DNA of 64,000 nucleotides from Boesenbergia rotunda (GCA_024364735.1 JAGFNQ010001192.1:325013-389012); one strand, 5' to 3'; positions 33,242-45,254 are shown, numbered from the stretch's first letter. Notes: generated from the sequence alone by a model not told the origin. Made by a program: numbers and translations.

Positions 33242-34998
33242 ATGTACGGGTCACGAGGGTAAGCAAGAAACCCTACTCTCTTTCTTTTTAGAAGGCAAAT
33301 TTCGCCCTTCGTTTTCTCACCCTCTCGTTTAATCTAATTTTTGGGGGTTTATTTTTATTGGAATTGATTTTGAGCAAGATCTTCGTTGCGATTTGTGGGT
33401 TTTATTTGGATTTGTGTGTGTTATCTTCCTGCCCCTTTTTTCTCGAAAGAGATTTCATTGTCGGCTTTCTTCATTCTGGTGAACTTCCAGTGTTTTTTGG
33501 GCACGATCATCAAGTTAATCGGAAATTTTAGATGTTGGAATCAATTAATTTGATGTTTAACTGGTTTATGCCTGTAACATACATGCCGTACGTAAAATTA
33601 GGTCTGTGCTTCGATATGTACTATGTGTTTGAGGCATTGAATCCATTTAAACCTGGAAGACAAAATTCCTATAAGTAATTTGAGTTCTCACCAATCGGAT
33701 CCAGGGCACGCGCTGCGTTAGATATGTACTTATGAAAATTACTATTATTATAAAAAAAACTCAGAAAATTCATCAACATCAGCTTGCTTAGTTATCATCC
33801 TATAGATTTCATTGCTTGTGTTAGATGAAAAATAGCCAATTGTTGTATGAGTCTTGCATGTTTTCGTATCTATTCTATGTATCCATTATGCCAGTTGTTT
33901 ATTGATTACCTTTTTCTTGGATTCTGTTTCTTGGATTTATTTCGGTTTCATGCTTCTTTTTTTGCATTACATGTTCATGTTGAGTGGGAAATATTTTCTG
34001 GGCGATCCAATAATAGAGTAAATTTTATTATAAAGTTGGGTAAGGCCTTTAATAAATATGGGGGATTGAGCGAGGGGGGTTTTGTCTCCTTGGGTTGTTG
34101 GATTATGTGAAGGGCAATGTTGGGAAGCGGGGGGTTGTCAGGCGGGTACGATGGGACAAAGAGGCCGAGAATGATGGAGTCAAATCCCTACTTCGCAGTG
34201 AACAGCAGCTTCGACGGAGCGGATGGATACGAGGTTGGCTCGAAGAGGTTGCGGATGGTGGAACCAAGCCCTTTCTTGCCGATGGGAAGTATCGGCAGCT
34301 CCTACCAACCACCCCACGACAGCAGTTTCAGCAGAGGGTTTAGCAGAATTCACTCCTTCCCTGTGGTCAGACTGAGAGGCCTTCCTTTCAACTGCACCGA
34401 CTTGGATATCATCAAATTCTTCGTGGGTCTAGACATCGTGGATTGCCTTCTTGTTAACAAGAACGGGCGTTTCACAGGAGATGCTTTTGTCGTCTTTCCG
34501 TCGCCCATGCAGGCTGACTTTGCCCTGCGGAAGGATAGGCATAACATGGGCCACAGGTACATCGAAGTTTTCCCGTGCGGCAAACAAGACTACTACCGGG
34601 CAGTGGCTGGAGAGGTTAACAGCGGGGGCTGGTCCTTGGATGATGATTACTACAAAGATGCACCACCTCCTGTGCATGGGAGAAAGTCATACGAAGACAA
34701 GGATAAGTTGGAGAACGAGGTCCTGAAGCTCCGAGGTCTTCCCTACTCTGTCACCAAGTCTGATATCATCGACTTCTTTGCGGAATTTGAGCTGAGCGAG
34801 GACAAAGTGCACATTAGCTGTCGCTTCGATGGGAAAGCAACTGGTGAGGCCTTTGTGTTGTTTCCGTCTGAGGATGTGGCAAGAAAGGCTATGTCTAAGG
34901 ATAAGATGACAATTGGCTCAAGGTATGTGGAACTTTTTCCGTCAACACACGAGGAGGCGAGGAGGGCTGGATTTAGATCTAAAGAGTTGAATCTATAA
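33242..34998 (+). CDS. hnRNP H/F-like RNA-binding protein, two RRMs
   Basis: Two coding exons: 33242-33258 (only 17 nt, encoding MYGSRG up to the split glycine codon) and 34113-34998. The intron 33259-34112 has GTAAGC and AG ends and splits a Gly codon, giving a protein of 300 residues. RRM1 is at about 90-160 (VVRLRGLPFNCTDLDI, GDAFVVFP) and RRM2 at about 209-282 (VLKLRGLPYSVTKSDI, GEAFVLFP). The LRGLP start and the AFVxFP motif in place of an aromatic RNP1 are typical of quasi-RRMs of the hnRNP H/F-ESRP group, nuclear proteins that bind G-rich RNA and influence splicing. The C-terminus ends soon after RRM2, as in plant homologues that I recall. A start at the ATG at 34117 would lose seven residues; I prefer the upstream ATG because it is in frame across canonical splice sites and fits the promoter. 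Confidence 0.88.
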
Positions 34999-35753
34999 CA
35001 ATGTGTTATTTTATGCCTGGTATTTCGTTTTCACTTCTGGCTTCAGCTGATTCTGCCACTTCTTAAGTTCTCAGGACTTGAATTTTTATGTTGATTATTC
35101 TGCGATGACCTACAATGTTAAATTAATGCAAAATGTTTATGTACAATGTTTCATGTTGGTCGCTGCTGAAGCAAAGGCCTAGTGTATGCCGATTGATGCG
35201 TTTTATTTTTGTATGGTCATCATTTTCTCATTATTGTTATATGCAGCTCTTAAATTTGCGTTTCAATTTTCTTTGTTTTTCTTCTCTTGCTCGAGGTCAG
35301 ACATATGGCATGCCATGATTGCAACGGAAACGATTGGTTAAATTCGAAAGAACACAGGAAATTTAGCAAGCTAAATGTTTTTACTATAGGTGTTGCGTAC
35401 TTTCTTCAGGAATATTATTATTCTAGGAACATTGTCACAGTTTGTGTGCTCAATTAAGAACGATTCTTATTTCATCAACTGTTAAGCGTGCAAACGAATT
35501 TTCCGTTTTATATTAAAATTTACAGCTTGAAATTCAATCAAATTCAATTAGTAAAGATAGTTGTCCAAATTTGAATTCCTTATGATCAAGTCTAAACCAA
35601 CTTGATTCCATTTAGGCATCATCATTAACATACTTTCGAAAACCAGGACTAAATAATAGGCTTCCTTGCTATGAGTTAATCTTACGGAAGCTGTCGTGAA
35701 TATTACAATTCATGTAGGATAATCAAGAAAACAAAAAAGAAAATTAGTGGTTC
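34999..35753. other. 3' flank of the RNA-binding protein gene
   Basis: Probable 3' UTR to about 35130 and then AT-rich DNA. No further gene is seen. Confidence 0.5.
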
Positions 35754-35761
35754 CAATGAGG

Positions 35762-35995
35762 AAGAGCAATGATAGGGAGAGTGAAAATGGGAGAATGAAA
35801 GCAAAGTAAATGACGTGACATTTTATATGTACACGTCCGATTATCACTTGGACACCATCGGTGGCCTTCGGCCGTCGTCCCGAATCAAACTATACCTTGG
35901 GGGCACAGTGAACTCATCGGAGATCGCTGCATGTAAAATGCCACGTCATTCACTTTATCTTTCACTCTTTCATTTTCACTCTCCCTATCAATTTT
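35762..35995. mobile_element. MITE, 234 bp, long TIRs, 8-10-bp TSD
   Basis: CAATGAGG(AA) occurs at 35754-35763 and 35996-36005. Between them the left arm (tgatagggagagtgaaaatg ... aatgacgtgacatttta) and the right arm are inverted copies over about 65 bp with small differences. The core is only about 100 bp and non-coding. Long arms and an 8-10-bp TSD suggest a non-autonomous hAT or Mutator-like element. The exact ends are ambiguous by 2 bp because the TSD can be read as 8 or 10. Confidence 0.85.
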
Positions 35996-36003
35996 CAATG
36001 AGG

Positions 36004-36140
36004 AAATGATGGCTAATAATAGCATTAATAAAAAATTATCCTCAAAACATGAAACATTACACTTGTATACACCTCATATCCTAAGACTACAAAGAAATCC
36101 TCGTACATAAATCTCAATTCCTATCTGTTGGGATCATAAG
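36004..36140. other. Short flank left of the viral element
   Basis: No recognised content. The viral homology begins at about 36141. Confidence 0.4.
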
Positions 36141-36228
36141 TGAGTTTCTTCCCTCCTTATTTTTATTACCTTGCATTATTTTCTACATTTTCTTTTCCGC
36201 TCTCTCCATGCCACCCTGGTATCATAGC
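36141..36228 (+). other. Endogenous badnavirus-like element: left terminal repeat and primer-binding site
   Basis: About 76 bp starting tgagtttcttccctcc are repeated at 55377-55453 with few differences. In this left copy the repeat runs directly into TGGTATCATAGC (36217-36228), which matches the initiator-tRNA(Met) primer-binding site of caulimovirids (TGGTATCAGAGC) at 11 of 12 positions. In the right copy the sequence switches to other DNA just before that site. Confidence 0.8.
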
Positions 36229-37250
36229 GCAGTTTAGGAAGATGGAAGAGCGCAGTTTAGGAAGATGGAAGCTTAATCCGGTCAAGATCTAAGTATAGAA
36301 GGAATGAGATAAGCTGTGTTATGAAAAAGGACAAGCCCTAACTTGGCAGAAAGGCAGGAGGAGGTCGTCCTAAGTCCAAGGGCACGCTTGTATGATCTAA
36401 CCCGGGGGTATGGTATTGATCATTCCCTAACCTAAACCTAATGTATTTAGATCTTGCTTCTCTAACAGTGTTTTTGTGACGTACTTGAATTTGTGTGGGG
36501 AAAGATTTCTCCGCATAAAAGTTGAGAGGTGGATTAGCTCATGAGTAACTACGTCCTCACAAGGAACACCCAAAGTTACGGAGATGCAGTAAAGGCAACA
36601 GAGCAGATTGAATCCCCTGCCGTAGGATTCACAAGGTCATCCGAGCACCAAAGCCCCAACTCTGGAATTGTGGCTATTATTCGTCAGAATAATACTTAAC
36701 TCCAGCTACTTGTTTAGATCGCGAAAGACCTAAAACACATCCAATTTGATCTCAGAGCACTACTAGAGCATACCAAAACTAAAGGAAGTACTTCAGCAGC
36801 AACCCTTCCTGACGAGTTAATTGACAAACTCAAGAACTTATCTTTACGGCCATCTGAAAGGCCTAGAGGGCAAAGGAGTTCTCAGAGTCTTCAAAGATCC
36901 TTATAAAATACTGAAGGAAGAGCAAGCTAAGCTAAAGAACTAATGACCACGAGAACGATCACGGAATTACCGTCAACCTCCTCCCCATTATATGAAGAGC
37001 AAATATGAGAATACAGGTGAAACCAGCGAAGACTCTACAACGCTCGGCAGGGAGCGAGAAGACTGAGCAGAAGATTGACAAGAAGAACCACTCCTACCCA
37101 GACTCTAGAACAACAAATCAACCCACAGGCAGAATTAAGGCTTTCCATGCAGGAAAGAGCTGCCATTGTTCCAGCAAAAGTACTGTACCACTCAAGAAGG
37201 GATGATGCTCATCACAAAGTGTACGTCCACAGATCGGAAGAACCCTCCTA
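36229..37250 (+). pseudogene. Badnavirus-like leader, small ORFs and polyprotein N-terminus
   Basis: Non-coding leader to about 36560, then a broken frame with a helical piece (KDLKHIQFDLRALLEHTK, about 36725-36790) followed by DELIDKLKNLSL, like the small coiled-coil ORF products of badnaviruses. At 37140-37245 comes AAIVPAKVLYHSRRDDAHH, the stretch that leads into the badnaviral movement protein. Stops and frameshifts are frequent. PBS to movement-protein start is about 1 kb, shorter than in typical genomes, so pieces are missing. It ends at tccta (37246-37250), where unrelated DNA starts. Confidence 0.7.
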
Positions 37251-40200
37251 AGGCTTCATTATCTAGTTGAGCTTACATCAATGTTCAATGGCGGGGTAGG
37301 TAATTTTGAAGTAGGCAAAGGATGGCCAACAAAATCACTCTTGTACCAACTTTTGTAATAGTTGTTCTTATTTGCACCATTTATTGCCCTTCCCTTCCAT
37401 GGCTATCCAACAGAGCTTATTGAAGAAGAAAACTTTATACAATGATGCAAATGTGGAAAGATCAAGAGGTACAACAGGGGGGATTTAGGTTTAGGGAAAT
37501 GTCCATGTCAATACATTCCCTTGAAGGGGCTTTGGCTGACTACATCCTTTCAGGAGTGAGGGAATGGAGTGAGTGCTTCCACATATTGAATGAATGAACG
37601 AAGCCAAGGAAAATGTTCTATAATACATTATGTTCTCATTTAAAAAATTTTCTTAAATTTTAGCCATGCAACTGATACACAACTAGTTGTGTTAACAATG
37701 GTATAATGTCATCACTTATGTTCTTTGATTAAAGCTGATTGGCATCACACTAATAACTAAACAAGGGAGGGAAGCCAACTGCTACCACAATGGCCACACA
37801 ACTGTCACCACCATTATACATAGTGTCATGCACGTACTTGCTTACTGGATGAAATGAGAGCTTCTGTCAGACTGGCACGATGATATTCCCTCTCTCAGTT
37901 CATCTCCTGAAAGAGGGTATGGGAGAAACAGGTACTTGTATATTAATTCATTTTATTCACATTACATAAGATATTAAATGATGACGAATCTTCGTATAAT
38001 GAGAGGAAGAGAAAAGGAACAGATTATGAAAGAGAACTGAATCGGATGGGACAATCTACATTTGATAGAGCTGGTGCTCGGGGTCTAAGATAACTATCTC
38101 TGGACAACAAACTTCTATACGCTGGTGCAGGTGTGGGCAGAGTGAATGGAATATAACCCCTTAGCTGGTTTAATTTTTTTTACTTCCGGAGTCCTCTGTT
38201 GCTAGTGTAAAGGGTTTATATGGACTACATAAGGAAAGAAGAACAAGAGCTGCAACAAACTCAAGAGACTCAGATTCGTATTGAACTTCATTGGATGAAG
38301 AACCAAAGCTGCAACAATAATTCCAAGACAGGAGCTGCAGGATGGAATCCTTAATATGCAGCAGAAAAGGGATATTCTTTTCCCTCATTAATCATCTATT
38401 CAATAGCTGTACTCAGGAATTGTAAATTATACTCAGTCAGAAACCTAAGCTGGTTCAACTATTGAAGTTGATTCGATAATTTATACTTAATTTGCCCTCA
38501 CTAGCTTTGTTGTGGGTGAAAGGAGAGTCCTAACTTTAAGACCCTAAACTCCTATGAAACTTAAGTTGCTGTTGTTCTAGGTGTAAGTACGAAACAGTCT
38601 AATAGGGGATTCAAGAAAGAGAAGAGTTCACATCTAAGGTAGGGAAAAGAGGCTACCCTCTGATTAAAACTAATATGCCTAAAGCTGCTCTTGACTCCTA
38701 TCTTTCTAATAGTCAAAGACGGGTTAGGAAGTTACCCCAAATCCGAGTTCAGGTAATGAATTTGAGTCGGATCCAGTTTGGGAGTTGATTCAGTCCTTGT
38801 AGGTTCAATTCCAGTTGCTTTATGTACTTTTGTTTGCTGGGACTCATGACCTATATAATATTGCTTTCTTGGGACTACACTTATTATAGGAATAGAGTAC
38901 CGCCCATGCGAGGAAAAGATAGGAATGAAAGAAGAAATTCTTTGAAAGAAAGGTACAAGTTGACCCTAAGGAGAGAAAAGAAGGGACCTTTACTTTGAGG
39001 CTTAGGTAGAAACCCATAACACCAAAAAACTAGTGTCCTTATTCTCTTGTTCACAAAAGGATACTTTATCGAGATATGAAACATGAAAAACCTTTTGCCT
39101 AACTTCTTAGAAATTAAGAGTTCTTGGTTTGAGTTAAGGAACACTTTCATTATGTGGAGGTCTTGACTAGCAGGAGAGGAAAGAATTCATTATTATCCTT
39201 ATTCTCTTTAAAAGGGAGAAGATCATTTGATTCTTTTTAAAATATGAGCTAGCAGGTGCCCTCTTTAACCTGATTCACTGCACTGCTGTTGCTGCAGTTG
39301 TTACTTCAATAGTTGTTTGTTCATCTTAATGAGTTTGTCATGAAGAGAGAGTTCCATTAGAGCACATGGTGAAATGCTCCACTCCCAAGTCTTAGGTTTC
39401 TGGTTCTGAATCTTTGATAATGTAGATCTTTTGTTGCTTCTGCTGTTTGATCAATAGGTTTCTGAGGTGGGGGCAAAAGCATTTTGTGAATGGATGTGCC
39501 ATGAACTCTAATCCTGTTGATTGGGTGCTAGGTGAATCAATAACTCTTGTAGCTGTTGGCAACACTTTTTATAAATCACTTGAACTTGAGGAAACCTCCT
39601 AAAGAACTGCAGAAAGATAAACTGCTAAGGATTCATACAGGAATCTGATTTCATCACTATAACTCACTTTAGGAGAAGAAAAAGGTTCTCTTGCTTCCTC
39701 TCCTGAGCCTTAGTTTTTGTTTTGGATTGTCTTTTGAATCTTGAATTCCTGTTGTTGTTTCTGGTGTTATAGTTGAATCTGGTCATTAATTTGAGGTCCC
39801 AAACCCAAGATCGAGTCTTTTATTTAAGCTTTCCTTGGTGAAATTAGGTATTTCTATATTTGTAGCTTCGTTCTTGCGTCTCAGTTGTGGTAGAATGGTT
39901 TGGGAATGATCAATGCTATTAATAGGCTAGTTCCTGGCAACTAGTTGTAAGAGGCGAAGCACCAAGAGTTTCTTATAAGTTGTTTGGATTGCAACGCTAT
40001 AACAAAAGAAGGTTTGAACTTATTCAAGCAAGTCGGAAAACACTCGTTCTCCGACTCTTGTTGTGAGGAGTCCAACTTTTGATTTTGAGTTTGAGGTAGG
40101 TTGTTTAGTCATTGACTCCTTTTTTCTATCCTTTAATGGGAGTGAAATCTGGGCCAAAGGAGAGTGTATGAGATTCTAATTGGTGCACAAAAGAATTCTT

Positions 40201-40290
40201 TATATTAGAATATGCGTTAACAGATGGACTTCTCTTGTATTTGGGGACCTTTCATAGGTGTTGCTTTCAATAGTTGTTCTTGGGACCAAG
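37251..40290. other. Unassigned DNA separating two parts of the viral element
   Basis: No gene is recognised. Moderately AT-rich with purine-rich tracts (gaaagaaagg, gagaggaaag). It has no long open frame, LTR end or TIR at the junction. It is either a large unidentified insertion or rearranged flanking DNA. Confidence 0.4.
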
Positions 40291-41051
40291 GTAGTTAAAA
40301 TCGGGATTTTAACTTGAATCGGAAGGGGTACTTAAAATCGTAAATCTTAAAATCGTAAATCGTATTGTAAGATTTTATAAAAATTCTATATATATGCATA
40401 TAAAATTATAAAGTCATATATATGCATGTAAAATAGCATAAATAATAAAAAAAACCTTTTAATCACTAAACAAACTTACATTCATAATTAATATTACATT
40501 AGCAATGTCATCCATAAGCCACAAAATAATAAAAAATATATAATAACTTCAATTAGAAAGGTTCCACCAGCTATCTAATTATAGAATTTAGATGCCTAAT
40601 CCATAAATCTAAAAAATGTGACACATTAAAATCATAAAGTTCCACCATTTAATCCTCATCTTCCCCTCCACCAGCTTCATCATCAAAATCCTCCATATCA
40701 CCATCACCAAAGCAGGGACGTCGAAGTCCCACAGCAGGGGACGCGCAGCTTAGGGACGTCGAAGATGCAGTGACGCACGAAGATGAGGGACAAGATGCGA
40801 TTAGGGCATACAAAAAAAGAGAACCGAATTTTTTTTTTAAAATAGAACAAGGTCCAACGAAAAAAGAGGGTTTTTTCATAATCGTTAAAATCGCATCCGA
40901 ATCGTAAAATTGCGATTTTAATTTTAACACTTAAAATTGCGATTTCAAAAAGATTTTAACAATTTACGATTTTAACTAAGATTTAAATCGTTCGGGGGTC
41001 AAAAATCGTAAAATCGTAGGATTTTACGATTAAAATCGCGATTTTAACTAC
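40291..41051. mobile_element. Small TIR element with palindromic ends
   Basis: GTAGTTAAAATCGGGATTTT on the left (40291) is mirrored by AAAATCGCGATTTTAACTAC on the right (ending at 41051). Each end is itself a near-perfect palindrome (TTAAAATCGCGATTTTAA). Sub-terminal words aaaatcgtaaa recur at both ends. The interior holds a GC-rich, acidic-looking minus frame (40649-40930) without a known domain. No clean TSD: cttgggac(c/t)aag occurs on both sides but is offset by 4 bp on the right. It resembles a non-autonomous hAT-like element. Confidence 0.6.
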
Positions 41052-41147
41052 TATGCTTGGGACTAAGACTTATTTAAAGAGTTTAGTTGAATGTAATACC
41101 TTTCTAATATTACAACCTAGTCTTAGTTCGTTAAAAGAGAGAGATAG

Positions 41148-41333
41148 TCCCCATGGGATGGATTGATGATTAGGGTGTGTGTGTTGTCACCTTGAGGTAT
41201 GGAGGTCAAAACCTAACAAAGCCAGTGTGCCGGAGCATCCGGGCTAGTATCCCCGTGATTTACCTCCTCCGTGTTGGCCCTGGGATAGGTTGGCGGGGGC
41301 GTTGGGAGGCGAGCGAATCACCTTTTACCACCA
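41148..41333 (+). mobile_element. SINE (186 bp) with 17-bp TSD
   Basis: Flanked by ttaaaagagagagatag (41131-41147) and ttaaaaaagagcgatag (41334-41350), 15 of 17 identical. The head looks like a diverged tRNA (a degenerate A box near gattgatgattaggg, a B-box-like ggaggtcaaaacct). The body contains gtgatttacctcctccgtg and ends ggcgagcgaatcacctttta. The length, tRNA-like head and variable-length TSD are those of a SINE. Confidence 0.75.
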
Positions 41334-41350
41334 TTAAAAAAGAGCGATAG

Positions 41351-42064
41351 ATAGAAAAGACAGAAATCAAATGGATCTATGATGGTTGACTTATATTATG
41401 TTGTTCGACCAACGACATTTGACCTAAATGCTTTGGAGAGTTGGAATGGATTTATAAGCGATATGCCAAGACAATTGCTTGGTTTCATAGTGTCTCGTGC
41501 CCTTTCGAGATATGATGAGTTTTAACTTCTTATGCTACTAATCTTCCACCTCTTGTTTAAGAAAGAGTGACTTGGTGTTGTACATTCAGTTGTAGTTGTG
41601 GGCATGCTTAGGGAAAGAGCTACTGTCACAATCCCTCCTCTCATTGTTAGAGTCTGAGTTTCTCTCTTTAATAATCTTCAGGGTTAATAGGGGAGTTGGA
41701 GTTGATTGATGAGTCTATACAAATGAGCATGGTTAGAAATATCAAGCTGTGCTAGTTGGCACAAGCGGAATTTACCGTTTCGCTTGCCAAACATCAAAGA
41801 ATATATTTTGGCTCTGGCTCAAAGCCGCAAGGCGACAGCGATCACACAGAGACCTTTGTGGTAAAACCTCTGTAATTGGCTACAAGGCTGGTAGGAAATT
41901 TATTTCCCTTATTTCAGATTAATTCTTTTCCCTCCCCTCAACTAATTTTCCCCTACTCTTTCTTGTTAAATAAGTTTTTGGTAAACAAGATATGGATGAC
42001 CAAAACAATTAAATATAATATAAAATCTAAATTTATAAAATATATGACTATAAATAAATTAAAT

Positions 42065-42068
<4 letters not shown>
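41351..42068. other. Intergenic DNA
   Basis: No coding region recognised. An AT-rich stretch begins at about 41990. Confidence 0.45.

Positions 42069-42134
<66 letters not shown>
42069..42134. repeat. (AT)33 microsatellite
   Basis: Uninterrupted AT repeat. A second, shorter (AT)12 run lies at 42931-42955. Confidence 0.95.
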
Positions 42135-42137
<3 letters not shown>

Positions 42138-43021
42138 ATTTAATTTTGAACTGATCAAAATAAACTCAAATTAAATCTAATTCAAACCTACTTATCCTAA
42201 ATTGACTTTTACTTAATAATAAACATCTATGACAATTAAATATTATTAAAAATATTTCTAAATTAATATATTTTATATTTAAAAAGGGAAGTCTTGACAT
42301 AATGGTAAAATTGTTATCGTATGATATGGTGGTCACAAGTTCAAGTTGTGGTAACAACCTTTTGCAATTCTGGATAAGGTTGCGTACAATAGGCCTTTCC
42401 TCATAACCTTGTATTGATGGGATTCATATACCGGACTGCTCTTTTATATTTTAAAAAATTCCCAAATCATATGTATCTTATAAATCAAAATTCTGTCTCG
42501 AAATTTTAAACCTTGCAAATGAGTAAGGGTTAAATAAAACAATACATCCAAATTGAGAAAGAATTTGAGCAATCTTTGACCTAATTTGAGCCAACTTTGT
42601 GCCTTTCTCCGCTGATTGATCCAATTGCTTTTCTTATAAAATATGTTGCTTGACCTAGTGCCCTCAATTTGAGTTAGGACTCTCAAATCATCCTTTGGTT
42701 CTGATTCTAAATATGATTGTCCCAAAAAAGTTCCCTTCCTAATAACACTTGTTTCGATAAAACTGACAAACGAAAAAGAAGGTACCAGTCAAACAACATG
42801 AGCAACTCAGTAGGCACAATTAACTCAAACAAGTCTGACACCACTAACAAGATAGGGAATCTTTACCCTATGTAGTAGTGGGTAGAGCTTCTTCTTTTCC
42901 CATTCTTATCGTTTATCCCTAATGACAATTATATATATATATATATATATATATAGGTGCACTTATGAGAGAAAGACTGAAAGAGACTGATTCAGGTACA
43001 TTAATTTGATATATTGATTAG
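42135..43021. other. Intergenic DNA with a short microsatellite
   Basis: AT-rich, with no gene recognised. (AT)n lies at 42931-42955. Confidence 0.45.
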
Positions 43022-43174
43022 CTGATACCCGTGAACAACTTGTAGTTTTCACCCTTAAAGACCTTAAATGAAGCTTATGCATCCAATCGGGTTCCTCTCA
43101 AAAGTGTATTAGTCAAAGATACTTCTAAGGGCTCCTTTAAAGTTGAGTGGGCAGAACGAACTGCCAAGGACTTG
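43022..43174 (+). pseudogene. Unidentified exon-like relic
   Basis: TREQLVVFTLKDLK in one frame is followed, after a one-base shift, by an open stretch that includes KGSFKVEWAERTAKDLV, ending at a good splice donor (TTG|GTATGA). A TTAG acceptor precedes it. The protein-like character is clear, but I cannot name the family. Confidence 0.4.
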
Positions 43175-43321
43175 GTATGAAGACATATGTTGAAGCAGGT
43201 CTTGTTGGAAGTCTAGAACAAAGCACTCTTTCTTAAGGACAATCTAATTTTAATTAACAATAACATTATCTACTTATTTTATGCACTGGGCATTTTGATC
43301 ATAAGAGCACATATATCTAAT
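43175..43321. other. Interval, nothing recognised
   Basis: Short AT-rich spacer between the exon-like relic and the tandem duplication. Confidence 0.4.
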
Positions 43322-43551
43322 TGCCTCTCATATTTCTTTTGAGGTTGAGAGGAACATTACTATTGTGGTTTCGAATTGCTGGGAAGTGTCAATCAGGTCT
43401 GAATTTCACCTTGTTAAGTGACATTTTGTCATATGTTGCCTGTCATATTTATTTTGAGGTTGAGTGGAACATTACTATTGTGGTTTCATATTGCTGGAAA
43501 GTGCCAATCAGGTCTGAATTTCACCTTGTTAAGTGACATCTTTGTCATATG
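43322..43551 (+). repeat. 115-bp tandem duplication with exon-like content
   Basis: The units tgcct(c/g)tcatattt... at 43322-43436 and 43437-43551 are about 93% alike. Each can be read FEVE(R/W)NITIVVS followed by a cysteine-tryptophan pair and IRSEFHLVK, with caatcag|gtctga resembling an exon end. This may be a duplicated exon of the same decayed gene as its neighbours. Confidence 0.7.
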
Positions 43552-43883
43552 TAGTTAGAGATGTATGTGGATTATTCTTTCGTAAGAGCCAATAAACATT
43601 TCAAATACAGTTAAAATCTAAGTATTTTATTCTTTTGTAAAATCAAAGCTTCAACTCATGTTTTATAGTCGTTGTGATTAGTTAATTTTATCTGTAATTA
43701 AAATTTTAGATTATTCCATGCCTTGTATTAGTTTCTGAATTCATATCAATTAAGTACAAAGTAATTTAAATTTTGCTCCACTTTCCTTATAGTTGAATGC
43801 TGCCTTTTGTTTGATATAGGGTTGACCTAATTTTTTTTTGCAATAATTATATGCTTGCAATATTCGTACCTTTTTTTTTTCAG

Positions 43884-43991
43884 GCGTGGTTTCTTCTTGG
43901 TGGGAATGATAAAATTGTTGGTCGTTTCCATGAACTTGTTCCTGATATGGCTATTGACTTCCCTTTTGAGTTGGATAGCTTCCAGAAAGAG
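43884..43991 (+). pseudogene. SKI2-type RNA helicase exon
   Basis: A 108-nt exon (36 codons) between a 10-T tract plus CAG acceptor and a GTTAGA donor. It encodes FHELVPDMAIDFPFELD followed by SFQKE, the segment just before helicase motif I in plant SKI2 (DExH-box helicase of the cytosolic exosome-assisting Ski complex). The next exon should carry the AHTSAGKT motif I; I do not find it in the following sequence. An isolated, well-conserved exon suggests a fragment captured or left from a larger copy. Confidence 0.75.
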
Positions 43992-45200
43992 GTTAGAGTT
44001 TGTTAATTCTTATCAATATTGCAGGGAAATGATAATTCTAATCGACCTCCTCAAAATGAAATACACTGATTGTGCAACCAATCTTTGATGGGAATTGCCC
44101 CACACCATTACCAATCTATGATGGGAAATGCTAGACACACCATTAGGAAAAATAGTGTTTAATAATTTGCATTTTTTTTTGAAATTTGAAAATTAAGATT
44201 CTTGAGAAATTGGGGAAAAACTTTTAATAATCTTTTATAAGAGTAATAGTGAAATGTTATTCTTTGATGAGGAATACGTGAAAACCTAAAAAAAGAGTTA
44301 TGGAGAGGAGAAAAAGAGATGTGATAAACATTTTTGAAAATGAATTGGTTTCTCATTTTACTTAGGGCATTTTTGTAATTTCTTGGATTGTTACAGAATG
44401 TCTCCAATTTTAATCATCCATTGGCTAGGGATTGACAATGGGTACTTGAGAATGGTGTTTCAGCATGTAATTACTTGGTTATGTCGGGTTCAGGTACTTG
44501 ATTGTGCTTAGTATTTGGGTTTAATTTTCTTAACAATGCTTAATCAGCGAGTAATCTCTTGTTACCCATTTATTTGGTATCTCTAGTTTTGGTACTCATT
44601 TATCATTGGAAGTGGGTATTTAAATCATGAGTTTAGATAGCAAATATTTTATCTGGCATGTGTTCAGGTAGTAGCTAAAAAATACATGACCTATTGCCAT
44701 TTCTACATCTTGACCAACTAATCAATCAAAACTTGCTTGTGTTGATTTGCTTTTTTGGCTTTTGTAATTTTCAGCTTAATGATAAGTGATATCTTGTCGG
44801 TTCTTTGGTTTCCCAACTATATTGGTTGATTTAGTTTTTAGTAATTGTGAATGCAAGACGTATATCAAGTGCTAGCTTTTACTGCTTATCTTTTTTAGTT
44901 AGATTAGACGACCTCACAAATTATGTTATTCGAACTTGGGTATGGATTGAGTGTCTGATATGATTATTTTTAAAATCTTTTACGTGGATGAGTACAAGTG
45001 TTTACGTGGATCTTTGTTGTCGGAGTGTGGAGTATCCAATACAAGTATGGAGAGGGTAGATGAAGAGTCTGACTATCTTATTTGAGAGAAACTTGTGTAT
45101 GATATTTGTAAATAATGTTGTGATAGTTGATGAGTATAAATTAATTATTTAAAAAAATGTTTAGCAAGAAAAGTTTTAAAACTACTTGATGATCCCTCAA
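43992..45200. other. Non-coding DNA after the helicase exon
   Basis: AT-rich. I looked for further SKI2 exons and saw none. Confidence 0.4.
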
Positions 45201-45214
45201 GTATGTTTATAGTT

Positions 45215-45254
45215 CGGAGGCGCTGGGGCGAGCGTTTCGCCTTTTTTGGTCGGT
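45215..45254 (+). mobile_element. 5'-truncated SINE (40 bp) with perfect 14-bp TSD
   Basis: cggaggcgctggggcgagcg... is flanked by gtatgtttatagtt at 45201-45214 and 45255-45268. It corresponds to the 3' end of the SINE at 41148-41333 (ggcgttgggaggcgagcg...cctttt). Confidence 0.75.

Noticed and set aside
37251..40290. Possible mitochondrial DNA insertion (NUMT)
   Set aside because: Purine-rich texture recalls plant mitochondrial spacers, but I could not recognise any mitochondrial gene.
41999..42154. Frame ending in a long tyrosine-isoleucine run
   Set aside because: Translation of the (AT)33 microsatellite.
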